Shown: one piece after another, positions 1-7,666 of the stretch
Layout: each line of letters opens with the position of its first letter
Position numbering within the stretch: position 1 is the stretch's first letter
NCBI GenBank assembly: GCA_964546505.1
Contig: CAZJJZ010000004.1
Span: forward strand, 1 to 58,268
Reading direction: 5' to 3'
Length of the DNA stretch: 58,268 nucleotides
From: CAZJJZ01 sp964546505
GTDB lineage: Bacteria > Patescibacteriota > Gracilibacteria > UBA1369
Position numbers and translations under genes: made by a program
Notes under the pieces: model-generated
Database searches by the model: none
The model's input: the letters and a program-made list of their open reading frames with translations, nothing else
Told to the model about the DNA's origin: nothing

Positions 1-858
1 GTTGCCGTTGCAACGATTGTCTCCGCAGACCTGGTTGATTGCCCAGAGGACCTGGTTGGAAGGAGTGGTGGCGAGGTAGAACAGGTCGCCGGTGGTGGTG
101 TCAACCACGGCAATCATCTCGTTGTTAGATGTGTTGACCGTGCCGTAGGTCGACAAGTCGTTCATGTTAACGCGACTTCCCGAGCAGGTTGAGCCTGTCC
201 AGGCCATACGCATTACATCGAACCCTCCAATCGTTCCAGTGCTGTTGGACGTGAAGTAGAAGAAGCCGTTGAACAATCCCATGGAGCTACCGCCATTACC
301 CGGAGCACCGCATGCCGTCAAGGCAGTAGTGCTTCCCGTAGACAGATCCAGCTCCTTGAAGCTGGTTGGATCTATGTACACGAGAAGCTTTCCGGTGTTG
401 CTGGAAAGCGCCATTGGACCAATGACAAACACGTCACTGAACGGAAGGTTGTCCAAGCAGTTGGACGTGCTCACGCCATCATCAGCAATGTCGCAGCGAA
501 CAGTCTTTGCCACTCCCAATCGCTGGAAGTAGACCTTTCCAGCACAGAAACTGCCGCTAGGGCACACCAGAGGAAAGCGCTCGCTGTCCCCGGCAGTATT
601 GGCTTCACCAGTCAGAAACTGATGACTCCAAGTGCTACCATTGTAGTGAAGGCGCGAGATGTCACGCCCTCCAGTGGTACCAGTTCTGGTGGAAGAACCA
701 TATACGTATATTTGACTGCCGTTGTGCACGACGCTGGCAGGCCAGAACGCATCGCCAGAGTCAATGACAATCGGCGAAGGTCCGCTGCCCGCGAGGGCAG
801 GGACGCTGAAGAGGACGAATACCAGGGCCATCAGGCCCACGAAGAGGTTTTTGAACAT
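1..858 (-). CDS. Secreted protein of unknown function (partial, C-terminus off the window)
   Basis: An open frame runs from ATG at 858 to the left edge without a stop, about 286 codons. It starts MFKNLFVGLMALVFVLFS and then PALA, a clear signal peptide cut near residue 23. AGGAG lies 8 bases before the ATG. The mature part has recurring short strand-like blocks with Gly/Ser turns (IYVYGSSTR, KLLVYIDP, FFYFTSNSTG, DLFYLATTPSN), which suggests a beta-propeller or similar repeat fold, plus scattered Cys. No family is recognised. Base composition is visibly GC-richer than everything to the right (34 of the first 60 bases are G or C), so it may be recently acquired or a misassembled end. Confidence 0.75.
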   Translation of the reverse strand, partial: MFKNLFVGLMALVFVLFSVPALAGSGPSPIVIDSGDAFWPASVVHNGSQIYVYGSSTRTGTTGGRDISRLHYNGSTWSHQFLTGEANTAGDSERFPLVCPSGSFCAGKVYFQRLGVAKTVRCDIADDGVSTSNCLDNLPFSDVFVIGPMALSSNTGKLLVYIDPTSFKELDLSTGSTTALTACGAPGNGGSSMGLFNGFFYFTSNSTGTIGGFDVMRMAWTGSTCSGSRVNMNDLSTYGTVNTSNNEMIAVVDTTTGDLFYLATTPSNQVLWAINQVCGDNRCNGN

Positions 859-990
859 TTCTGAATCTCCTGATTTTCATGGACCGAAGCACCTAGTTTT
901 TCCTCAGCACCATGCTGCGAAAAAAGCTAAGAATGCCTATGGCGAGAAGGTACAACTAAAACCACGATATGTCAAATCTACTGAGCTAGC

Positions 991-2445
991 TTATTGTAGC
1001 AAAAAATCGATGAGTAAGCGCACTCCGAAGCCAGTAGCACCATCATGTTCAGTATCCCAAACCTTGGCGGGTTTGGCCACCCCTGCTATATCCAAATGTG
1101 CCCAGGGAGTTTTTTCCACGAATTCTTCCAAGAAGGCCGCAGCAGTTGAAGCACCACCCAATCTGGATCCGCTAACATTATTTAAGTCCGCGAATTTTCC
1201 TTTCATCTCTTCTCGGTGTTTTTCGTGAATGGGTAAATGCCAAACTTCTTCACCGGTGCGCTCTGCAGAGGCTTGCAATTGTTTGATCAAATCAACATTG
1301 TTGCCAAAAAGACCAGCCAAACAATCTCCCAAGGCTATCATACAGGCACCAGTTAAAGTAGCGATATCAACAATTTGAGCAGGCTGATACTTTTTGATTG
1401 CATAACTAATTGCATCCGCCAAAATCAAACGACCTTCCGCGTCAGTGTTACCAATTTCAATAGTTTTTCCGCTAAAAGAAGTGACAATGTCTTGTGGTTT
1501 TTGCGCCAACGCATCTACAGAATTATCGGTCAAAGGCAATAATCCTATCACTTTCTGTCGCACCTTGAGGTCTCTGAGTAAGTTAAACACTCCCAGCACC
1601 ACAGCCGCCCCCGCCATATCCATCTTCATCCAATCCATTGCATCACTGGGTTTTAGGTTTATGCCTCCGGTATCAAAAGTAACCCCCTTCCCTACCAGAG
1701 CGATTGGTTTGCCAGATACTTTGGGTGGAGAATATTCCATTACTACCAATTTTGCGCCAATTTCTGAACCTCGGTTCACACCGAGTAAAGCGCCTAGTCC
1801 CAATTTTTCCAACTGAACCTTTTCGATTACTGATACTTTGAATCCACTGTTCTTTGCCAATTTCTTGGCTTGTTCTGCCATAGTTTTTGGGTTGACATAA
1901 TTTGGTGGCGCATTAACCAAATCTCTCACTAAATTAACGCTGTCGGCAATTTTCAGACCATTTTTGAGGTGTTGAATTTGTTCAGAAGATAATTTTGGAG
2001 AGCTACTGATCATGAGACTCTCGATGGTCTGTGGTTTTTCTTCTGAATTTTTGGAAGTTTTGAATTTAGCAGGTTGATAATTTGCCAGACCAATTCCCTC
2101 TGCCAGTGATTGCAAAAATGGCATCAGCTCTGGTATCAAATGTAATGCCAAATGCTTTGGTTTTTTTGCTATCAGCGATTTTACAGCTACAGCGCTGGCG
2201 CGACGAACTTTGGTGGCTGTGATTTCTTGAGCATTACCCAGACCAAAGACGACGACAGTTTGGTGATCGTTGGGGTATAGCAGGTGTATTTCTCCGACTT
2301 TCAACTTAATTTGTTGTTTGTGCATCTGCGCGCTGATCCAGGAATCAACCAGAGGATGCCAGTTTTTTGCATCAGCACAGGCGGGAATCAGTATATATTG
2401 ATCATTGTTTTGGAGTTTGATTTGTGATTTTAGTTGCATTGTCAT
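991..2445 (-). CDS. pepA: Leucyl aminopeptidase (peptidase family M17)
   Basis: Cytosolic di-metal aminopeptidase that removes N-terminal residues from peptides. The 484-residue length is normal for the family. The N-terminal macro-like domain is divergent, but the C-terminal catalytic domain is textbook: VGKGVTFDTGG at 251-261 (Lys253 and Asp258 as metal/substrate ligands), KMDMAGA at 274-280, and NTDAEGRLILADA at 333-345 carrying the metal-binding Asp/Glu and the catalytic Arg. The start ATG overlaps the stop of the upstream Nudix gene in an ATGA, so the two are translationally coupled. It is the last gene of this leftward pair. Confidence 0.96.
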   Translation of the reverse strand: MTMQLKSQIKLQNNDQYILIPACADAKNWHPLVDSWISAQMHKQQIKLKVGEIHLLYPNDHQTVVVFGLGNAQEITATKVRRASAVAVKSLIAKKPKHLALHLIPELMPFLQSLAEGIGLANYQPAKFKTSKNSEEKPQTIESLMISSSPKLSSEQIQHLKNGLKIADSVNLVRDLVNAPPNYVNPKTMAEQAKKLAKNSGFKVSVIEKVQLEKLGLGALLGVNRGSEIGAKLVVMEYSPPKVSGKPIALVGKGVTFDTGGINLKPSDAMDWMKMDMAGAAVVLGVFNLLRDLKVRQKVIGLLPLTDNSVDALAQKPQDIVTSFSGKTIEIGNTDAEGRLILADAISYAIKKYQPAQIVDIATLTGACMIALGDCLAGLFGNNVDLIKQLQASAERTGEEVWHLPIHEKHREEMKGKFADLNNVSGSRLGGASTAAAFLEEFVEKTPWAHLDIAGVAKPAKVWDTEHDGATGFGVRLLIDFLLQ

Positions 2446-2855
2446 TTTGTTAAGTGTTGTTCTGCTTCTACAAGTATATTTTTAGTATTTTCAAAAGTAA
2501 TGGTTCGTAATGCTGACGAATAATCCAGCCAGAGATAACGTAGATGTTCATCAGAAATCTGAATGTCAGGCGTGGCAGTTTGTGCAAGGAAAAAAGTTAC
2601 TGATTCACGGACTAAATTTTTACCACGAATGTACTCGTAACTGATTTGTTCTTCATAGCCTGAGATCACTTGTGGATCAATTATGCCAGTCTCCTCCCAC
2701 AATTCACGCAGAGCTGCTTGAAAATTATTTTCGCCTTTTTCCAAATGTCCTTTGCATAGATCATAGTGACCATCCCTGCAGTGTAGAATCAAATACAGTC
2801 TTTGCCCTTCTTGTACCCGAAAAATCACAAATCCAGCAGAAAATTCTTGTATCAT
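2442..2855 (-). CDS. Nudix hydrolase, Ap4A-hydrolase-like
   Basis: A 137-residue Nudix protein that hydrolyses a nucleoside diphosphate linked to another group. The Nudix box is complete at 36-58: Gly36, Glu42, Arg50-Glu51, Glu54-Glu55 and Gly57 in GHLEKGE followed by RELWEETGI. The short single-domain layout and the N-terminal SAGFVIFR strand resemble bis(5'-nucleosyl)-tetraphosphatases, but substrate cannot be read from sequence alone. It is the first gene of a leftward pair with pepA (4-base overlap) and is divergent from the Mrp-like gene, with a 58-base shared upstream region. Confidence 0.9.
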   Translation of the reverse strand: MIQEFSAGFVIFRVQEGQRLYLILHCRDGHYDLCKGHLEKGENNFQAALRELWEETGIIDPQVISGYEEQISYEYIRGKNLVRESVTFFLAQTATPDIQISDEHLRYLWLDYSSALRTITFENTKNILVEAEQHLTK

Positions 2856-2913
2856 GATGACAGAATAGTTTTAATCAATATAATAGCTCTGCAATGGCTT
2901 TGCAAAAGTTATT

Positions 2914-3861
2914 ATGAAAAAAATCAACGGTACGGAAAATTGGAATCAACTTCGCCAGAATCACCCGGAGGCAGAGCAGGTGTTGGCGAGTTTTGGTATT
3001 GAAGTGGCTGGTATCAAAGCGGACTGCTCAGTAGTGGAAATTGCCCAAAAATACAAAATTCCATTACCGGTATTATTAAATAATTTAGCCAAAGCTATAC
3101 AGACGGAGGTTGAATGGCCACATATCAGTGGTTTGAAAAATGAAAACTTTTTTGCAAATTCCACCAACTTACGCGTCACTAAACCTTCAGGAATCAAACA
3201 AATCTGGGCTATTCACAGCGGCAAAGGTGGAGTGGGTAAAACCTTCTTGGCCAGTCATTTGTCTATGGCCATGGCTCAAAAAGGCTATCGCGTGGGTTTA
3301 TTGGACCTCGATTTGGATTGTCCCAATGTGATGACAACACTTGGAAAAGTGCAAAAATTGATAACAAATGCGCATCGCAAAATCTTACCTGCCGACTACG
3401 CAGGATTGAAAGTCATCTCCATGGAGGGTATTCAAGAAGCCAAAGATCAGCCGATTATGTGGCGTGGTCCAATATTATCTAAAGCCCTGGAACAATTGAT
3501 ACATGACACCGAATGGGGTGAATTGGATTATTTACTTTTGGATTTACCTCCCGGAACTGGCGATGTACCTCTCACTGTATTGAATAGCTTAACGATTGAT
3601 CAATGGCTTGTAGTGAGTACTGCGGCCGCTACTGCTGTACATGACAGCTTAAAGTCTGCGAAAATGGCTAGGCAATTTGGTGTGAGCGGCCGTGGAGTTG
3701 TTTTTAACATGTCCAAAGAAATTCCTACAGAAATGTGGTCAATGAGGGATTGGCCGGTATTGGGCACATTACCCTTTCTTGAAACGATACAGCAAGGTAC
3801 TGTGCGTGAAAACTTAGTTCATCCCGAATTAAAGTTGCTGATAGAAAAAATACTTGGCTAA
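2914..3861 (+). CDS. DUF1858-Mrp/NBP35-type P-loop ATPase lacking the Cys pair
   Basis: A 315-residue protein. Residues 1-65 resemble a DUF1858/ScdA-N helical domain (HPEAEQVLASFGIEVAGI..., ending LPVLLNNLAKAI). Residues 97-315 are a MinD/Mrp-type ATPase with the deviant Walker A GKGGVGKT at 103-110, LLDLDLDCPNV as switch I region, and LDLPPGTGDVPLTV, the signature of Mrp/ApbC. Mrp proteins normally carry Fe-S clusters on a C-terminal CPxC after the NMS motif; here VVFNMSKEIPTEMW has no Cys, and only two Cys occur in the whole protein. It is therefore an Mrp-family ATPase by fold, but a classical cluster carrier role is doubtful. AUG start follows an AT-rich leader without an obvious Shine-Dalgarno. 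Confidence 0.88.
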   Translation: MKKINGTENWNQLRQNHPEAEQVLASFGIEVAGIKADCSVVEIAQKYKIPLPVLLNNLAKAIQTEVEWPHISGLKNENFFANSTNLRVTKPSGIKQIWAIHSGKGGVGKTFLASHLSMAMAQKGYRVGLLDLDLDCPNVMTTLGKVQKLITNAHRKILPADYAGLKVISMEGIQEAKDQPIMWRGPILSKALEQLIHDTEWGELDYLLLDLPPGTGDVPLTVLNSLTIDQWLVVSTAAATAVHDSLKSAKMARQFGVSGRGVVFNMSKEIPTEMWSMRDWPVLGTLPFLETIQQGTVRENLVHPELKLLIEKILG

Positions 3862-3905
3862 ATAGAAGAAATCCGCTATTTTGTGTTTAAGATTTTTGAT
3901 CAAAG

Positions 3906-4082
3906 ATGCCCAAAAAAAGCTTAAAAGAGATGTATCAGGACTTTGGAAAGTGGTTGTTGGTATTGATTGTATTGGTGCTTTTGGTTTTTGTAGGTATGTA
4001 TATTTACTCAAGAAACAATCAGACGCCAGAAAATACTGCCACCTCCGCAGTCAATGCTGTGGAAACGCCGATTAGAAATTAG
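3906..4082 (+). CDS. Small single-span membrane protein (58 aa)
   Basis: A short frame with ATG at 3906 and TAG at 4080-4082. It has a Lys-rich start (MPKKSLKEMYQDFGK), one strong membrane helix (WLLVLIVLVLLVFVGMYIY, about residues 16-34), then a Ser/Asn/Thr-rich tail of about 24 residues. Topology is probably N-in, tail outside. It lies 44 bases after the Mrp-like gene on the same strand and ends one base short of the convergent rnc stop, so it fits the gap exactly. No family is recognised. A longer overlapping frame from 3881 has no such pattern and is probably not coding. Confidence 0.6.
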   Translation: MPKKSLKEMYQDFGKWLLVLIVLVLLVFVGMYIYSRNNQTPENTATSAVNAVETPIRN

Positions 4083-4083
4083 T

Positions 4084-4809
4084 TTACTCCCATTTTTTCA
4101 CTCTCAGACCTGCTTTTGCAGCTTCTTGTTCAGCTTTTTGCTTACTTGAGCCGTTGCCTTCCGCTATTTTTTGCACCCCCAAAAACAAACCCATGGTAAA
4201 TACTTTTTGATGATCCGGACCGCTTTCGGACAAAAAGCGATATTCAGGTGTGATGCCAAGTTTTTCTTGTGCTAATTCCTGAAATCGTGATTTTGCGTCG
4301 ATATGCTCTCCTTTGGCTAAAATTTCATCCAATCTACTCAAGATAAAATGTCCAATGAATTTCATCGTTTGGCGATATCCACGATCTAAATAATACGCAC
4401 CAATCAAAGCCTCCAAGGTATTGGCTAATAAATACCCCTTTTGCCTGCCCCCTGACCTTTCCTCCCCTTTGGAGAGGTACAAATAGATGCCCAAATCCAA
4501 TTCCTCGGCAATTGTTGCCAAATGCTTTCCCTGTACCAACGCCGTGCGCCAATTAGTTAATACACCCTCTTCTTGATCTGGGTATTTTTTGTATAGATAC
4601 TCGGTAACTGCCAATTCCAACACAGCATCACCTAAAAACTCCAAACGTTCATTGTGACTTTCTTTCAGTCTCCGATGTTCATTAAGATAAGACTTGTGCA
4701 CGAATGCCAAATCCAGTAATTCTAGATCTTTAAATTCCAGGTTAAGACGTTGGATCAAAGCCTGATATCTATTTTGCAGATTTTTGTTTTTTTCCGGCTT
4801 TTGTTCCAT
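4084..4809 (-). CDS. rnc: Ribonuclease III
   Basis: Endonuclease for double-stranded RNA, used in rRNA and mRNA processing. At 241 residues it is full length. The catalytic domain has the signature ERLEFLGDAVL at 54-64 and the second acidic helix (LANTLEALIGAYYLDRG). A double-stranded RNA-binding domain follows at about 170-238 (DAKSRFQELAQEKLG ... KAEQEAAKAGL). The only plausible start overlaps the 3' end of nusB by 41 bases, so the two are probably coupled. Confidence 0.97.
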   Translation of the reverse strand: MEQKPEKNKNLQNRYQALIQRLNLEFKDLELLDLAFVHKSYLNEHRRLKESHNERLEFLGDAVLELAVTEYLYKKYPDQEEGVLTNWRTALVQGKHLATIAEELDLGIYLYLSKGEERSGGRQKGYLLANTLEALIGAYYLDRGYRQTMKFIGHFILSRLDEILAKGEHIDAKSRFQELAQEKLGITPEYRFLSESGPDHQKVFTMGLFLGVQKIAEGNGSSKQKAEQEAAKAGLRVKKWE

Positions 4810-5233
4810 TTTTTTCAGCTTCTAATGGTCTATATTTTGTCATCACGCTACTCAAGACACCATTGATGAATTTGCCACTGTTGGTGTCACCAAAGGACTT
4901 GGCCATTTCAATCGCTTCATTGATTGCTACAATTGGCGGTACATCCGCAGAATGTAGCAATTCACAAATTCCGATTTCCAGAATTACTCGATCAATCGGA
5001 GCTATTCTGGCAATGGGCCATTCCGGTGCCATTTCTGTAATTATACGATGAATTTCCTCCTGATGCTTCAAAACAGCTTGGAGTAGATCTATGGCAAAAC
5101 TATCATCTTTGAGCTTGTCGGCGTATTCTTTTAAATTAGCCTGCAAATCTGGCTCTGCACTACCAGCTCTAAACTCGTAAGCAAAGAGTGTTTGCATAAC
5201 TGCTACACGGGCAAGGTGACGATAACTAGCCAT
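4769..5233 (-). CDS. nusB: Transcription antitermination factor NusB
   Basis: RNA-binding helical protein of the rRNA antitermination complex (partner NusE/S10). The 154-residue frame begins MASYRHLARVAVMQTLFAYEF, the usual NusB helix 1, and ends with the conserved IARIAPIDRVILEIGICEL, then VPPIVAINEAIEMAKSF and GKFINGVLSSVM. It lies between rpmF and rnc, with a promoter in the 53-base gap upstream of it (TATAAT at 5257-5262 on this strand). The C-terminal 30 residues are Lys-rich and extend beyond the usual domain, overlapping rnc. Confidence 0.95.
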   Translation of the reverse strand: MASYRHLARVAVMQTLFAYEFRAGSAEPDLQANLKEYADKLKDDSFAIDLLQAVLKHQEEIHRIITEMAPEWPIARIAPIDRVILEIGICELLHSADVPPIVAINEAIEMAKSFGDTNSGKFINGVLSSVMTKYRPLEAEKNGTKAGKKQKSAK

Positions 5234-5256
5234 AAGTAATTGTTAAATATCGACCT

Positions 5257-5286
5257 ATTATACCCTATTTAGGGTTATGACGCCAA
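5257..5286 (-). promoter_or_regulatory. Promoter of nusB-rnc
   Basis: On the minus strand TTGGCG (5281-5286), an 18-base spacer, then TATAAT (5257-5262), with the nusB ATG 24 bases further on. A short inverted repeat (ACCCT/AGGGT, loop AAAT) lies within the spacer next to the -10. Confidence 0.55.
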
Positions 5287-5478
5287 TTAAGCTTTGACCT
5301 TTTTGACTATTTTTTTGGTTGTTTTGGCGCGTAATGCCAGATTGCCTTTCTTTTCCAAATTTTGCATTTTAGTAACAACACCGGCAAGTTTTTTGCGAGT
5401 GTTAGACATAAAAGTGGAGTGTCTTTGCTTACTTTTAGCCCGGGTGGTTTTGTACTTTGGTACTGGATGCTTAGCCAT
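5287..5478 (-). CDS. rpmF: Large-subunit ribosomal protein bL32, without zinc ribbon
   Basis: A 63-residue, strongly basic protein. The N-terminus HPVPKYKTTRAKSKQRHS matches the bL32 entry motif (VPK..TSKSR...RRSH). The position directly after a DUF177 gene (14 bases apart) is the classic rpmF neighbourhood and decides the call. Normal bL32 continues into a zinc ribbon with Cys pairs; this protein has no Cys at all and continues as a Lys/Leu helix. It is either a Cys-free bL32 variant or a protein that has taken over the rpmF slot. Confidence 0.75.
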   Translation of the reverse strand: MAKHPVPKYKTTRAKSKQRHSTFMSNTRKKLAGVVTKMQNLEKKGNLALRAKTTKKIVKKVKA

Positions 5479-5492
5479 AGTTGTTTAAAGTT

Positions 5493-6050
5493 TTACTGAA
5501 TGAGATCTTTTAAATTAGCAAAAGGTTTGTAAGAAGTATCACTGTCGTTTTTTGCTGTAGTTACCTGACAATCAGAATGGTGCTTCTGGTGATTTAAATT
5601 CGCTCCACAGGCAGAGCATAGCCCTTTACAGCGATCAGAGCATACTGGAATTAAAGGAAAATGCAAGATAATTTCTTGCCGGATAAATTCCGCGATATCA
5701 ATGGTCATTTCTTTGACGTTGATCAGAAAATTTTCGAATAATTCTGGTTCGTTCATTGGATCTGGCGCCAGAAATTTGCGCTCACTCTCATCCACATGTA
5801 TAGAAAATTGCAATTGATCAAGACATTTGGAGCAATGTTGAATAGCTTGCGCCTGCAAATTCTTGACTATGACCGCCAAACCCTCCTTGATACGGTAAAT
5901 TTCCAAATCAAAATCCAGATTTTGCTTTAATTTAATTTGATCCTCTTCGGCAAAATCAGGCCGCACTGTAAAATGCTGTTTATCCATTGTACCGGTGGGA
6001 GAATTCCAAACCCCACCAATTTTCAGGATATTCCAAGTTGAATTAGCCAT
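5493..6050 (-). CDS. DUF177 (YceD-like) protein, zinc-binding
   Basis: A 185-residue DUF177-family protein. YceD relatives in other bacteria are linked to 23S rRNA and ribosome accumulation. Visible features are CSKC at about residue 93, then CSDRCKGLCSACGANLN near residue 145, the conserved Cys-rich end of the family. It is encoded immediately before rpmF, as usual. Its start overlaps the stop of the upstream BI-1 gene by one base (TAATG arrangement). A role in expression or assembly of the 50S subunit is inferred from the family and context. Confidence 0.85.
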   Translation of the reverse strand: MANSTWNILKIGGVWNSPTGTMDKQHFTVRPDFAEEDQIKLKQNLDFDLEIYRIKEGLAVIVKNLQAQAIQHCSKCLDQLQFSIHVDESERKFLAPDPMNEPELFENFLINVKEMTIDIAEFIRQEIILHFPLIPVCSDRCKGLCSACGANLNHQKHHSDCQVTTAKNDSDTSYKPFANLKDLIQ

Positions 6051-6724
6051 TAGTTTCGATTCAATGAAAGAATAAGGCGAACAATGTAGATGAAAAGATT
6101 AAAGATATCCAAATACAGTTGTAAAGCAGCGTCAATATAGGCATTTTCCGGGTAATTTTTGATCATTTGAATATCATACATGGCATAGGCGCTAAAGACC
6201 AAAACACCGACACCGGCAAAAATCATTTCAAAAGTACTGCCCCAAGGTAAAAAGATGCCAATGATGGACACAATGACCATTCCCAATACCGCCAAAGTCA
6301 AAAAACCACGCATGCCCTGCAGATTGAGATTGGTGGTATAACCAAAAATGGCCGCACCGGAAAACATCAAGGCCGTGGCCAATAATGCCTGAAGTATCAA
6401 GTTGAAACTACCAGTAACCGCTAGTACATAACCCAAAAGTGGAACTACTGTGAATCCAGATATAAAAGCGAATGCCGCAAACATCAAATAGGATAGTGGG
6501 GCTTTTTTACTCCACCATTTGGCGGAAAAAATCATAATCAATTGGATCACAAACATTACCATCATCGCAGGAGTTGATAAAAACAGGTTGGCAAAATAGT
6601 TAAGACCAACATAGGCACCAGCGGCCGTGGTGAGGATAGCCAGACCAAAGAACAAAAAAACTTTGGCTAAGAAACCAGATTTAAGTGCAGTATTTTGGGA
6701 AACGTAGGATTCAAATGTTGACAT
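6050..6724 (-). CDS. Bax inhibitor-1 / YccA-type membrane protein
   Basis: A 224-residue integral membrane protein with about seven hydrophobic helices. The family features are a cytoplasmic N-terminus, LSYLMFAAFAFISGFTVVP in the middle, SAYAMYDIQMIKN containing the Asp of the family's di-Asp pH sensor, and the end ALQLYLDIFNLFIYIVRLI. Bacterial members such as BsYetJ are pH-sensitive calcium-leak channels; whether this one conducts calcium is inference. It is first in a leftward run BI-1, DUF177, rpmF. Confidence 0.9.
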   Translation of the reverse strand: MSTFESYVSQNTALKSGFLAKVFLFFGLAILTTAAGAYVGLNYFANLFLSTPAMMVMFVIQLIMIFSAKWWSKKAPLSYLMFAAFAFISGFTVVPLLGYVLAVTGSFNLILQALLATALMFSGAAIFGYTTNLNLQGMRGFLTLAVLGMVIVSIIGIFLPWGSTFEMIFAGVGVLVFSAYAMYDIQMIKNYPENAYIDAALQLYLDIFNLFIYIVRLILSLNRN

Positions 6725-6880
6725 ATCAAAATATTTAAAATTTGATGTTGGTAATATAACAGAAAAACTATCTTACAACAAGAAAACTCACCAAAAATTC
6801 AGTATGCGGATTTTTTAGGATTGCCGCAGGGACAGCTTTGATTTAGAATCCGCCTGATTATCTGCCTTGTGACGCTCAAT

Positions 6881-7666
6881 ATGATAAACAAAAAGGTCAA
6901 AATCGAAGATTTGGATATCAACTACTTGGAGGTGGGAAAAGGTTTAAATTTAGTATTTCTCCATGGCTGGGGGGGTAGCAAAGATAGCTGGCTGCCAATT
7001 ATTAAACAGCTCGATCTGAATCAATATCACTGTTTGGCAGTGGATATGCCAGGTTTTGGCGAGAGCGATAGGCCTAATAAAGCTTGGCACATAGAAGACT
7101 ATGTCGCTTTTTTGGAAAATTTTTTGGCTGCGACCATACCAGGCCAGCAATACGCGCTGGTGGTACATTCCTTTGGCGGCCGTGTCGCTATTAAACACGC
7201 CAGTGCTCACCCTCCCCTCTTGACCAGAATGATCTTGATTGCGGCGGCAGCTATCAAAAGACCTAAAACCAGAGGCTTGATCATAGTCGAATATATCTCC
7301 AAGTTTGTCAAAAAGGTGTTTTCGGTGCCTTTATTAAAGGTCTTTCAACCACTTTTACGTAAAACTATTTACAAATTGCTATATGTTCATGATTATGAAA
7401 CCAGCAAGGGCACAATGGTGGCAACATTTTTGAACTCTATCAATGAAGATTTGACACCCTATTTACCCAAAATTAAAGTCCCCGCTTTGATTGTCTGGGG
7501 TACTATGGATCGTTATGTACCGGTGATTGACGCAGGAACAATGCTCGCACTGATTAATCAATCTCAAGCTAAAATAATTAGGGGTGGAACGCATAATGTG
7601 CATCAAAGATTCGCCAAAAAGATAGTCTTATGGATAGATCAATTTATTTATGATAAGCAAATATGA
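6881..7666 (+). CDS. Alpha/beta-fold hydrolase
   Basis: A 261-residue hydrolase of the esterase/lipase superfamily. The oxyanion motif LHGWGG is near residue 27, the nucleophile elbow HSFGG holds Ser97, the acid is Asp in GTMDRYVP, and the catalytic His is in GGTHNVHQ near the C-terminus. There is no signal peptide, so it is cytosolic. An in-frame GTG at 6869 would add four residues, but the ATG at 6881 fits the family better. The stop overlaps the start of the Mur-ligase gene (ATGA), placing it first in a cell-wall cluster; its substrate is unknown. Confidence 0.88.
   Translation: MINKKVKIEDLDINYLEVGKGLNLVFLHGWGGSKDSWLPIIKQLDLNQYHCLAVDMPGFGESDRPNKAWHIEDYVAFLENFLAATIPGQQYALVVHSFGGRVAIKHASAHPPLLTRMILIAAAAIKRPKTRGLIIVEYISKFVKKVFSVPLLKVFQPLLRKTIYKLLYVHDYETSKGTMVATFLNSINEDLTPYLPKIKVPALIVWGTMDRYVPVIDAGTMLALINQSQAKIIRGGTHNVHQRFAKKIVLWIDQFIYDKQI

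Noticed and set aside
722..1228. 168-residue frame on the plus strand at the left edge
   Set aside because: It overlaps the signal-peptide region of the minus-strand secreted protein and the end of pepA; composition is not protein-like.
2801..2960. Plus-strand frames overlapping the Nudix gene start
   Set aside because: Shadows of the Nudix and Mrp-like genes; no domain or codon pattern.
6806..6853. 7-bp inverted repeat (GCGGATT/AATCCGC) before the alpha/beta hydrolase
   Set aside because: The loop is 34 bases and no T-run follows; not enough to call a riboswitch or terminator.
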